A stretch of 64,000 nucleotides of DNA, taken from NCBI GenBank assembly GCA_002633025.1, contig NMRB01001603.1, positions 29,511-93,510 of the forward strand, read 5' to 3'. A program made the translations under genes and the position numbers. The stretch's first letter is position 1. Each line of letters starts with the position of its first letter. Below the pieces are notes generated by a model, which saw only the letters and a list, made by a program, of their open reading frames with translations, was not told the DNA's origin and did not search any database. This DNA is from Notospermus geniculatus (taxonomy: Eukaryota; Nemertea; Pilidiophora; Heteronemertea; Lineidae). Shown one piece after another: positions 1-10,300 of the stretch.

Positions 1-190
1 TCAGAATCTGCCGGCGAGTCCGAACACCAGGGTGTGCCCAGGATGATGCAACGATTCTGTAGACGATTTTATCAGTGTCACGACTGAGAAAAAATAATTA
101 ACCAGTTGTTCTTTGTAGAAATTTGGAAAAGTGAACATAATTTACTAAGAAAAGGAAAACAAAAAAAGAAGCAAAAAATGAAAAAAAAAA

Positions 191-290
191 CATCATGACC
201 ACACGGGAATCGAACCCTCGACCTCAGGGGTGTAGGCCCAACATCTTTGCAATGTGCCAATCAACACACGGAAGACTGTAGTAGAGTATT
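191..290 (-). mobile_element. tRNA-derived SINE head
   Basis: The minus strand has a tRNA-like segment with a good B box (GAGGGTTCGATTCCC) and an A-box-like TTGGCACATTG, followed by an A/T-rich tail of homopolymer runs. The acceptor stem does not pair, so it is not a functional tRNA. Confidence 0.6.
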
Positions 291-299
291 TGTCACCTG

Positions 300-396
300 G
301 TTCCGGAAATACGGCCAGCTCGACGTTTAAGCCCAATTTTGCGTACTGTTCAGCGAGCCGGGCTTGATAAATAGCCACTTCGTACTGTTTTTCCAA
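300..396 (-). other. Exon-like open segment of unknown origin
   Basis: The minus strand reads EKQYEVAIYQARLAEQYAKL and then GLNVELAVFPEPG, followed by CCAG|GTGACA, a possible donor. The amphipathic, coding-like composition stands out from neighbouring sequence. I see no clear acceptor and do not recognise the family. It could be one exon of a downstream neighbour or chance. Confidence 0.2.
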
Positions 397-1690
397 AAGT
401 TTTTTCCCACTTCTTGTTCTCAGAGATCTTGATATGGTGCACTCTTGTTGTACATATTTCCAACTTATTGTTCTTCATTAGGGATCATTATACCATTCTT
501 GATTTATTGCTTGCCTCAAGCAATGTATCCTCAAGAGGTTCCATAAATTGCCACTGTATGCATGAGGTATCTTCAGTGTCCCTCCCCTGGTGGCAGAATT
601 AGGAACCAACGTGATAAGACTGGTGGGATGGCATTCAGAACTTACGAAGGCAACTGCTCGGCAATTTCTGTGACAGCTCGCATTTCCCCTTGGACAGAAT
701 TCCAAGGCAGCCATCTTGAATGCGCAACGATTGCTGCCCGTTTTTGAGAGTTCGGTTGCCGCGATGCGGTTCGCCTCATCACACCTGCAGCACCTTGCGC
801 ATGAACTAACTGGGTCACACAAAAACATTGCGTTATTGGATCAATAATTGGCAGATTGGGTGAGATACCGGTACATTTATATATCATGTGCCTCAACTTA
901 TCCAGCAAATAAGGTTGAACATCTTAACAGGCCAAAATTCGGCCAAAATAGTCCACGGTCCTGACGCCAGTGGTCACGTGGGTTTGTTGATAAACAATAT
1001 GGCTGCCTTGGACTTGTGTCCGAGGTGAAATGTGCCGCCCAGTGGACAGATAAGCAGTTCGCCTCGGGTCGTTCCGAATGGTGGGATGGATGTCTCCTGT
1101 CCAACCCACACAAGGTTACCTAAAGGTCAAAGGTTACGTCATCACCACGTAATTGAAAAACCTAATGCATAGTGGCACTAATAAGGTCTGTTCCGACTCC
1201 CACTCCCAACTCCAAGTTCCTGAAATATAGAGATATCATTTTACCTCTCGGCCAGGTTCTATTTGTTTTTCCATGTGACTAATACATGTACACACTTTTG
1301 CTTTGAAAAAGCCTGTTGTGTTTGGTAGCGTAGTTCACAAAAAGGAAATTATCCGGAGTTGGGAGTCATTACTTCATTTTCACCTTTCTGTACATCTATT
1401 CCCATCATGTAGGAACTCCACCTTTCATTGTTACATTGACTCAAATAAACACCAACTATCACCTGTACAGACTTCATGCACTTTGCTGACTCGTTGTTTG
1501 TCATTGGAGAACATGCTCTCTGCCGTTGTTTATCATTTAAGTTTGACCAAGTTTTCTGGGTACATGTACCCATTGGAACATGAAAAATCCTCAACTGACC
1601 AGTCATTGTATATGCCCCCAACCTCCGAAGATTGGGGGCATTATGTTGGGGTCTGTGCATCGGTGTTAACATTTTGTTTCTGTCAATCAA
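397..1690. other. Non-coding sequence, nothing recognised
   Basis: Short overlapping frames only. A short GGAGTTGGGAGT / ACTCCCAACTCC inverted pair lies near 1200 and 1355. Confidence 0.5.
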
Positions 1691-2085
1691 CTTGAGAACG
1701 CTTTGAGCGATCAACCTGAAATGTTTTGTGAGGGTTGTGTCTATGAAGGGAAGATTCCTTTCGATGACCAGCATCGCCGCATATCCAAGATGGCGGTTGT
1801 GGTGACCATCTTGAATTTGGTTCGAATCGAATATCTTGAGAACATTTTGAATGAGAACATTTTGCATAACTGCCCTGAATTTTTTGGTGATTATTGGTCT
1901 CTGTGAGGGGAAGGTTCCTTTTGATGACCAGGACCACAGCACATCCAAAATGGTGGCTATGGTGGCCATCTTGAATTCAGTGTCTGTCAGTTGTCTTGAG
2001 AATGCTTTGAGCGATCAACCTGAATTTTTTTGTGAGTGTGTATATCTATGAGGGGAAGGTTCCTTTTAATGAGCAGCACCACCGC
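1690..2085. repeat. Degenerate tandem repeat, about 150-170 bp unit
   Basis: The motifs GAGCGATCAACCTGAA, GGGGAAGGTTCCTTTTGATG and ATCCAAAATGGTGGCTATGG recur about two and a half times. The repeat, not a gene, explains the long minus-strand frame across it. Confidence 0.75.
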
Positions 2086-2134
2086 TTCCCCCCAAATTAC
2101 CATGTGGGCCATGCCCACAAATAAATACCAGTCA

Positions 2135-2346
2135 GGCCCCGATTACATAGAGCTATACGCTATTCGGTATACGGTGCAAAATTGGACATGCACAATACGA
2201 ACAAAAAGCGAATAGCGTGCCCTCAGAATAGTTTAGTCTTATGTAAACCACTCATGGAAATAACCTTGCTCGATTCAAACTATACGCGTGCCCTACGAAA
2301 CGTGCCTAGAATACCGAATAGCGTATAGCTCTATGTAATCGGGGCC
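2135..2346. mobile_element. Fold-back MITE with 36-bp inverted ends
   Basis: GGCCCCGATTACATAGAGCT and the following 16 bases at 2135-2170 recur inverted at 2311-2346. The flanks are TCA on both sides. Confidence 0.8.
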
Positions 2347-2347
2347 T

Positions 2348-3250
2348 CAGGGGCATATGCTACGCTCTGCGTTGCTCTTGTCTTCCTGGATTTACCAATA
2401 AGCCCATGTAATTTACCCAGCCTGTTGTCTGTGCTGTCAACACTTCTATGTTATTATGTTCGACATGTCAACAGCATTCCGTTTCCAAGCATCTGCATGC
2501 AAATGATACATAGTTTGGACTCAGATGAGTCCATAACAACTCAATCATTCCATCTGCAACCGTCTTACTTCCAAATTAAGAACGAATACCAAAGCAAGTG
2601 ATCAATTTCTATAAAAATTTATTTCGCAACCGATTTCATGATAGAAATGGATGAAGACATATCTATGTATTTCTCACCTCCAAACCTCAATAAACCATCA
2701 CAGTACATTGTATCCACACGGACACGTAATATTTACAAACATTTGCATAATTTACAATCGTTTGTACAAGATATTTTATTTACAAAATGCCATGGTTTGC
2801 TGGGGCCTTCCACCCTTTGTCCCTCGCCCCAACCCACCCTGTTCGGTAGCCTAAATTTGCTCGATCAAAAAAAACATGTTAAAATGTACACGTTACCCGT
2901 CAAGGACATAGTTTGATACTGCTCAGTACTTAATAAGAAAAGAAACCCATGTAAGGTTTTAACAATTCACTAAGAAAATGCATCTGTAAAAAGGAAGGCC
3001 CCAGGATTGAGAGAGAATTGCTTTTCAAAAACCCAAAGATTGTCATGTTCAAAAATCGTAAGCAAAATATACACATATTTGTATAACGACAACAAGAATA
3101 TTATACATACATGATTCAGACACAAAATATTCACATAATGAGGTTGTAGGTACCAGTACCGGTAATACACACAGAGATGAAACCAGGAGGCAACATTAAC
3201 AACACAGAAACGAAAACTGGCAGTTTACTCCAAATTGTTGGGATTGTCTG
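2348..3250. other. Non-coding sequence, nothing recognised
   Basis: AT-rich sequence with only short, unrelated frames. Confidence 0.5.
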
Positions 3251-3258
3251 GATAATAA

Positions 3259-3374
3259 GGAGGTTTCGCAAGCGCCCGGTTAGGCCATACGACGACGTTT
3301 ATCTATTGTTTGGGTATACCAACACAATAGATAAACGTCGTCGTAGGGCCTAAACGGGCACTTGCGAAACCTCC
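3259..3374. mobile_element. Hairpin element with about 51-bp arms
   Basis: GGAGGTTTCGCAAGCGCCCG to ATCTATTGT is mirrored by ACAATAGATAAACGTCGTCG to GAAACCTCC with a loop of about 14 bases. Confidence 0.85.
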
Positions 3375-3392
3375 CTATTAGTGAGTTTTTGA

Positions 3393-3503
3393 AACAGCCA
3401 GGTTGGGCCTACGACATTTAGCAGCGCTTCACCTTTTGTCCAAGTAGGCATTGACAATGCAAGAATCCTCGCTAAAATGTTGTCGTAGGCTGACCAAGCT
3501 GTT
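3393..3503. mobile_element. Second fold-back element, adjacent
   Basis: AACAGCCAGGTTGGGCCTAC at the left is inverted as GTAGGCTGACCAAGCTGTT at the right. It shares the CCTACGAC core with its neighbour at 3259-3374. Confidence 0.65.
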
Positions 3504-3609
3504 GCAATAACTACAAGGCGCCTTTCAACCACATGGGGTACTGCGATGTCCCACATGGTTCCCACTGACTTTGTGATTATGCTTGCAGTACAAAAGCTGT
3601 GACAGACAA

Positions 3610-3730
3610 TGGGTCGTATTTTAGAACGATCCTTAAGGTTAAGGTCGACCTTAAGTCTATTGTAAAACCATTGAGAACAACAGATTTAAGGTGGACCTTA
3701 ATGTTACGGAACGTTCTAAAATACGGCCCA
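3610..3730. mobile_element. Fold-back element (GGGTCGTATTTTAGAAC ends)
   Basis: GGGTCGTATTTTAGAACG faces CGTTCTAAAATACGGCCC, with internal CCTTAAGGT motifs. The larger element at 52968-53338 has similar ends. Confidence 0.8.
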
Positions 3731-4810
3731 ATGTCATTTTGATCCATTCCTGTGAAAACTGTTGAGACAGGTAGGCCCTAGGCCTAAATGGCTCTGTTCT
3801 GCCAAACCTTCCATCAGTTCAAACTGCTGCAGTAATGGTTTTTTTTTCTCCTAAGACAAGAACCCAAACGTATTTATAAATGCAAGTACATGTAAATGGA
3901 AATGAGTACTGTACTGCCAAACAGGCCAGTACAAGATTGATGCAGTATAACATCAAGTGAGATTAGTTCTTGTATACTAAATTTCAACTCTACTTGATTA
4001 TGTCAACAAATCAGCTCAGTCAAAACAGGCACTCCTAGTGAAGGGTATGCAACAGTCGAGCTGATACCTGGAAGTCACCTTTGCGTTGCATGACTTCATC
4101 TTGGCATTATCCATATATGAGCCTATGTCAACAGCTTGTACCAAGGAAATGGCAATCTTCAGGTTGAGATAACTCAATTACCGATACCAGTAGGCCTATG
4201 CCAAGCCAAAAGACTGTTCACTGTAAATTTCACATTATTACCAAGTGAATCTTCCATATCAGTGAAGAAAAATATTATCGTGAAATGCAAAATATCTGAT
4301 TCTTAAACATGTTAAAGCTGAACTGCATCAATTTGAACCCCTGGCAGTCGAGTAAGATAACACAACCCTGAGTAATATTTACAAAATTGCCATTAGTTTC
4401 ATACAACACAACAGCCGTCAACAGGCACCAAATATTGTATAGAAATATTTGGCACACTATGCTGAATCTATGTGCACACGGAAAAACAATTATAAGTCAA
4501 GTCCATCTCTACTTAAGATTAGGAATAGAAAAGCAAGTATGTTTTCCAAGTGGGATACAACTGCTTCAGATGTGTTTATTCATGAATATGGTTTGTGGTA
4601 TCGTTGAGTAGGAATAGACAGGCCTGCAAGGGAAACTGGCCTTTTATTGATAAATTCCTGCTTGGGAGCAGCAGCCTCAAGTGCACATCATGGTGGTAAT
4701 TGTGCAGCCCCACCCCACTCCATCCCATCCCATTGTGCAAATACAGCCATACAATGTCTTCTGTAGAGGTAAACCAACCCAAGTGATTTGAAAAGTAACC
4801 AGTATACCAG

Positions 4811-4938
4811 GGCGGGCTGCCACGAAACACCGATAGCGCTAACAGTGCCTAACAGAGAGGTATGCAATGGCTTTTACCATTACAGAATTTCTCTGTTAGG
4901 CCCTGTTAGTGCTATCGTAGTTTCGTGGCGGTCGCCCC
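4811..4938. mobile_element. Fold-back element (GCTATCG family)
   Basis: GGCGGGCTGCCACGAAACAC to CTAACAGAG is inverted at the right end (CTCTGTTAGG to GGTCGCCCC). Confidence 0.8.
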
Positions 4939-5137
4939 AGGCTGGTACTCAGTCATAGTAGCCTAAGCCCAGTATGTAGGTAGGCCCTACAAAAGGCCAA
5001 CTCATACTTCTTCATGTATCAGTTTGCAGCAAGGAAAATGCTTCATTTGAAACCAACATGACATGGCAAGAAATAATAAGCAAAACCATATTGGTATACA
5101 ACACTGAATCCCTTGTTGCATGACTGGACACGACCTG

Positions 5138-5382
5138 TAGACCGTTCTCAAATTGACGCAAATGACAAAGATCTGCGCACTTCTGACGAAATCTCAACCA
5201 CAACCTCGGTCTGAAACTGAACGACGTAACGCAGACAACCCCACGACAGTGACGTCGAAGACATTGCGTCCGACTCGACCATTGCTGAATCATGGATGGC
5301 GTCACGTCAGCCGGTTTCAGATCGAGGTTCTGGTTGAGATTTCGGTGGAAGTGCGCAGATCTGCGAATTCGAGAACGGTCTA
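5138..5382. mobile_element. Fold-back element with arms of about 80 bp
   Basis: TAGACCGTTCTCAAATTGAC and AGATCTGCGCACTTC at the left are mirrored by GAAGTGCGCAGATCTGCGAA and GAGAACGGTCTA at the right. Confidence 0.8.
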
Positions 5383-5384
5383 TG

Positions 5385-5575
5385 CAACATAATATCCTTG
5401 CTATAGCAAGACCACGAGTGTATACAACACCACACCCTTGCTATAGCAAGAATGTACATTTTCACAATATTTACTCTTGCAGTGTCAAAACTTTACATGT
5501 ATTTAACACTCACTCTTGTTGTAGCAATAATATACACCACACGTGTACTACACCCTTCACGTAGCAAGAATCGTC
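5385..5575. repeat. Degenerate short tandem repeat (CCTTGCTATAGCAAGA)
   Basis: CTTGCTATAGCAAGA and drifted forms recur about five times, alternating with ACAC-rich spacers. Confidence 0.5.
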
Positions 5576-5953
5576 ATAATTATTCCTATCGTTTTATACA
5601 ATTAATTTACACAACCAATAATCACCTAAAATCAGAACTAATAATTTAGCACAAAAGAATACAACAGAAAATATGGAGACCCTATTTCCCATAAAAGATT
5701 TCAGACTAGTACAAGAATATTTACAAATACCCGGTTTACAAACAATTGTCGATTTATTTCAAAACTGCTGACACTTGGTACTCTAAGTATTAGAGTGTGC
5801 ATCAGTCATTAGAGTGTGCATCAGTCAAGTCAACACTTTCAATACCTGTATTCAAATCTCGAAGTATGCATTAGAAAGATTGATTCAAAATGCGTGAGCC
5901 AGACTTCAAACATCTCTTACATTATACATGTACATATCAAACTCAAACCCATT

Positions 5954-6159
5954 TTAACCCTTTCGTTACGTGGGACCCAGCCACCGGGTCATCCAAACCC
6001 CCCCACGAAATTTCCGTGGGACCCGGTCACCAGGTCATAGTTGTTCATTCAATTTCTCTTCACTTCTTCATGCAGTAAATTTTGGAATAAAGGTCACAAA
6101 ACATATTAAAATGGCCTCCGTAAGCTGGTGACCATACATGCCAGTAACGAAAGGGTTAA
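5954..6159. mobile_element. piggyBac-like MITE with TTAA target sites
   Basis: TTAA then CCCTTTCGTTAC at the left, and GTAACGAAAGGG then TTAA at the right: a 12-bp perfect terminal inverted repeat beginning CCC, flanked by TTAA. This is the signature of non-autonomous piggyBac elements. Confidence 0.8.
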
Positions 6160-6514
6160 TGCCCAGAGCTGGCATATCTGCAGTGTGGCAACATACTCCC
6201 CAACTCTGAGAAAATCCCTATTTCTACAGCCAAGAAGCTGACAAATGCTTATCTCAGGTCCCAGCACGCTGGGTACTTTAGCCGAACTAATTCAAATCTG
6301 ACTTGCTCGGTAATCCCTCATGCAAGTCAGCAGCCATGCAACTTAAACATAGAAATCAACTCAGATTTTGGATTTGAGTATAGGCTGTACAGTAGGTTTT
6401 GAACACAGAACTGGCCAGTTTATGCTTCTACATTATTAATATCCCCATGAGTTACATCGATCTTCATTTACAACATATTACAGTAGATATGGTACATAAT
6501 TTAACACACTCGGT

Positions 6515-6574
6515 CCATTATATTACATTTATTGCATCCTGGGTAGCACCATCTTAGTTACCATCTTCGTCAGT
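6515..6574 (-). other. ptch1: Likely 3' UTR exon of Patched
   Basis: A good acceptor (TTTATTTCTCTTTTCAG) precedes ACTGACGAAG at 6574. A canonical AATAAA follows within about 50 nt. Together with the donor just after the stop in exon 24, this predicts a spliced 3' UTR. The true transcript end is not defined; the left boundary here is a guess. Confidence 0.5.
6528..6533 (-). terminator. Candidate polyadenylation signal AATAAA
   Basis: AATAAA on the minus strand lies about 41 nt into the predicted 3' UTR exon. It is the nearest canonical signal downstream of that acceptor. Confidence 0.45.
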
Positions 6575-6847
6575 CTGAAAAGAGAAATAAACCAAAAATT
6601 CAGGCCAAGGGAATCGCGATCGCAAACTATCTTACCATGGCTACTGACTTATTAGGTTCCCTCAAAACGGATAGTTGTGATACCGTACCCCTCGAAAGTG
6701 GTATCTTGATGGCCATTACGGCTGTAATCCTCTTTGGGTAGCCAACAACGTAGATTAGCAGTTGCAAAGACTTGCAGTAGAAAACAGGTCATGAACCCTT
6801 TGTGCCAGCTATCGCTTCCCACTTCACTGAAACTGACAGCTAACTTA

Positions 6848-6995
6848 TGCCCGCTGTACACAATTAAATTTTTCATCCAATTTTTGGGAAATTCAGATTC
6901 CGGGCCTATTGGGCTCCAATGTATAAACCCGAATGTATGCCTTTATTGAGCATATTCAGAAAATTGGATGAAAAATTTGATTGTGTACATGGGCA
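6848..6995. mobile_element. PIF/Harbinger-like MITE, 148 bp, TTA target duplication
   Basis: Arms of about 36 bp (TGCCCGCTGTACACAATTAA against TTGATTGTGTACATGGGCA) are flanked by TTA on both sides. The other copy of this block has the unoccupied site with a single TTA. Confidence 0.8.
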
Positions 6996-7245
6996 TTAGC
7001 GCCTCTCGGTCAGTTTCTCAACTCCCACTGCTAGATCAGTGACAAGTGAACTACAGTATCTAGTTATCGAACTCATTCTGAGAGGTTTTAGGAGTACCCA
7101 TGGCCAAAGTACTTGGCAGTAGCAAAATAGACCAGTTGTGTATTTTGTCACTACGTCATGACGATGACGAAAAACTTCAAGGCACTGCAATGTAGCTGCA
7201 GCAGCTGGTAAAATCTCCTCAAGAGAACGAGGAAGAGATTCTTAC

Positions 7246-7352
7246 CTTTCATGACCTGCCGCAAGAAGAATCTGAGGAATCGCTACTTGAACTATTTCCT
7301 TCCAATTCTCGGTATTTCCGCCGTTGTCTCTTGTGATCTTGGTCCACTGCAC
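7246..7352 (-). CDS. ptch1: Patched exon 24 with stop codon, left-hand copy
   Basis: Second copy of the last coding exon, with TGA at 7249-7251 and the same protein as 10158-10264. The donor AAAG|GTAAGA directly follows the stop and leads to the likely 3' UTR exon at about 6574. Confidence 0.85.
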
Positions 7353-10300
7353 CTGAAAGTGGTCAGAAGTTTCCTTCATGAATATCAACAAATGCATGGT
7401 TACAAATAATTTCCTCTTCCCTACTTAATTGTACATTGATACGTGTTTTATTTACAATGGATGCCTCTCACAAAATTCCACATTGACATATTCAAGATGG
7501 CAAAACTGGCAGCCATATTGGTTATGGGAATGTGCATCAGATTGGGGAGAGAAATTTTCCATTTGAATATTCAGGATAACTTCCTCAAATGAAATACCAC
7601 CTAAAGTGGCACCAGGCTATATATAGATCAAAAGAGAGAGTGTATACATTTATTGTACACTGGTATATTTACCTGGTAAAGGTGTCTGAACTTCTACTTT
7701 TACTTTTGCTGTCGCTTTAACTGTTGTGACAGTCCGTGTTGGAGGTGTGGACTGCCGTGAGGATGAAGGCGTTGTCTGCAATTAAAACAACTTCGTAAGA
7801 CTTTGGGGAAGATTTTCACACACAACAAACATGACATTAGACATGTTGTGCAGTGGCGTGGTCTAGTGGTTTGCGAGATGGACTCCATATCAGAGGGTCC
7901 CGGGTTCGATTCCCAGTCCTGACCAAGAAATAAACACACTCGCTTGTGACCTTGAGCAAGTCACTTTGCCTCACTTGCTTCACCCCACCCAGATGTAAAA
8001 GGGGTACCTGGCTGGAAGTGAATGTTAGTCCAAGAGCGCTGAAATTGGCTGCCGGGACTGTAATACTCCCCAGGGAGTGGAGAAATGAAATTGGAATGAA
8101 CAGACCTTTTGCTAGGGAAAAAATGCGGAGCGCCCTTGACACTGCATTGCAGTAAAAGAGCGCTATATAAAAGCTCACATTTGTTTTAATGTTCAAAATG
8201 ATTTTAGACATCATATGACTCAAGATCTGAACATGCCATAAGACTTGGTGAAGATCTTTTTAGACATAATTTGAGATCATTGTCAAGTCCAACTTACATT
8301 TCGGCTACCGCTTCGACTGCTAGACCCACTGTGCGACGCCGGTATAGTCGTTGTCTCTACAACAACTTCAGGATGCACGACGATCTCGTGGGATGAATAC
8401 TGCGTGGGTTCTTCCGTTATCGTCGATAATGATATATCGGAGGGCATGCGTGGGTATACCCGTCTTGTTGACCTCTGCGGCCGTCCCGTTGGAGGAGGAG
8501 AGGGCTCGGGACTCGGCGGTGGTATCCGGTCCGATCTGTCCATGGGGGTTACCTGAAAAGTCAACGTGAACTGAATTTTCTTCCATTATGCGGAATGGGT
8601 GGTATGATTTATGCTTTTACTTCAGTTTTGTACATGGCCTTCGGATGCATTCGTACAGCAGAAAGACTCATTCAAGACTCATATGTGACCCTCCACCACA
8701 AAACCAGTCAAAAGTGGCTCTGAGGTTGGCAGGTTGGGACTGAATTATCTGTCAATTTCAGTATTGTCTGTGTATTGTGAAGTCTGAGTGATTCTATTTC
8801 TTTTATCTCCTGGTGTCATCTCAGTACGTTTAGGCTCATTTTCTGTGCGACATCTGACTGGTTTTGTGGTGGAGGGTCACATATTGCCTTGTAGGGCTTA
8901 TAACACCACATTATCCATTCAAAACCAGACAGCTACTCATCACTGGTGAGGTTGGTCGTCAATTTAACTGGCGTATGTTATCATAGATGGCTCCCATGTG
9001 CAACATTGCTATTTTCATGTGCTGAATGCACCACGGCTAACTGAACCGAATTTGATTTTGATTAGACACCTGTAACTTCACAAACTATGGTTCCTTCTTT
9101 ATCTTTGTTAGGAAAGAGTTCTTAACCCCTTCTGTGCGTGACGAACAACACTGACTGATGGGTCCGCAAACATCACAACCGCATTCTGTATTTTGATGGT
9201 ACCACACTACATGTAGGGGAAGCTTGGGAGAGTTGGGCCACAGGGAGAGTAGGGACACCCTCAATTTCTTGTAGCTGGAGGTAGTTGCTGAAACGCGTTG
9301 CCATTTATATTCAACAGCAGGAAGTATCTGTNATTTTTGTGGTGAAAAAAGTTATTAATGGATGTTTCTGATCAGAAAAATTACCTCTCATGCATATTCC
9401 AACTGTAATCCAATGGTTATCGTCGATTTTGGTGTTTTTTTGAAGAAGTGGTAATTTGCTCGGCAGTGATCGGACAGCATGCTCCGGGGTGATACCACTT
9501 TTACTGAGGGGTGACGAAGTTGTGTCTGTTACATTTTACATCATAAATAAAATCTCTTTCAAACAAAACATGTGGAATATTATGCTCCTTACCTGCCGTA
9601 AATCGTACTCGAAAACTCGCTGTCCGATAACTAACTGACCTGTCCGACTACTACCAGGTTATCGTTTCCTGGAAAAGTACCCTTCACACCCCTAAACAGG
9701 AAGTAGATTGACCCAACCCAGTTTCAAACAGAGGCTGATTGAGCTAGCTTTCATTCTCAGCCATCAGTTCGCATGTCAGGCATGCGCAGTGTGTTTTTAT
9801 GCCGGAAATGGCTTAGGTGTCCGACCACTACCTGATTTACCCTAGAAAACAAGCCATGAATCCTTTGAGCCATCTATGTCTCCCTACTCCATTGAAACTG
9901 ACAGCTAATTTAGCAGCTCATGGCCAGTTTCTCAACTACTCCCACTGCTAGATCAGTGACAAGTGAACTATCCTGTTATCAAACTCATTCCAAGAGGTGT
10001 TAGGAGTAACCATGGCCAAAGTACTTGGTAGTAGCAAAATAGACCAGTTGTGTATTTTGTCACTACGTCATGACGACGATGAAAAACTTCAAGGAACTGC
10101 AATGTAGCTGCAGCAGCTGGTAAATTCTCCTCAAGAGAACGAGGAAGAGATTCTTACCTTTCATGACCTGCCGCAAGAAGAATCTGAGGAATCGCTACTT
10201 GAACTATTTCCTTCCAATTCTCGGTATTTCCGCCGTTGTCTCTTGTGATCTTGGTCCACTGCACCTGAAAGTGGTCAGAATTTTCCTTCATGAATATCAA

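Larger units (their letters stand above)
6773..9206. repeat. Duplicated 3' gene block, left copy
   Basis: It contains exons 24, 23 and 22 plus flanks and aligns to 9841-11945. This copy has three insertions absent from the other: a PIF-like MITE (6848-6995), a SINE (about 7849-8195) and a TA-flanked MITE (8684-8881). Confidence 0.93.

Noticed and set aside
191-290. Functional tRNA genes at the tRNA-like segments (also near 7855, 29930, 44740, 51270 and 57650)
   Set aside because: Acceptor and anticodon stems do not pair, and SINE bodies follow, so they are SINE heads.
1303-1695. 130-codon plus-strand frame
   Set aside because: No domain, no homologue recognised, low-complexity context and no splice signals.
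1349-1969. 206-codon minus-strand open frame
   Set aside because: It runs through a degenerate tandem repeat, shows no recognisable domain, and its repeated phrases come from the DNA repeat.
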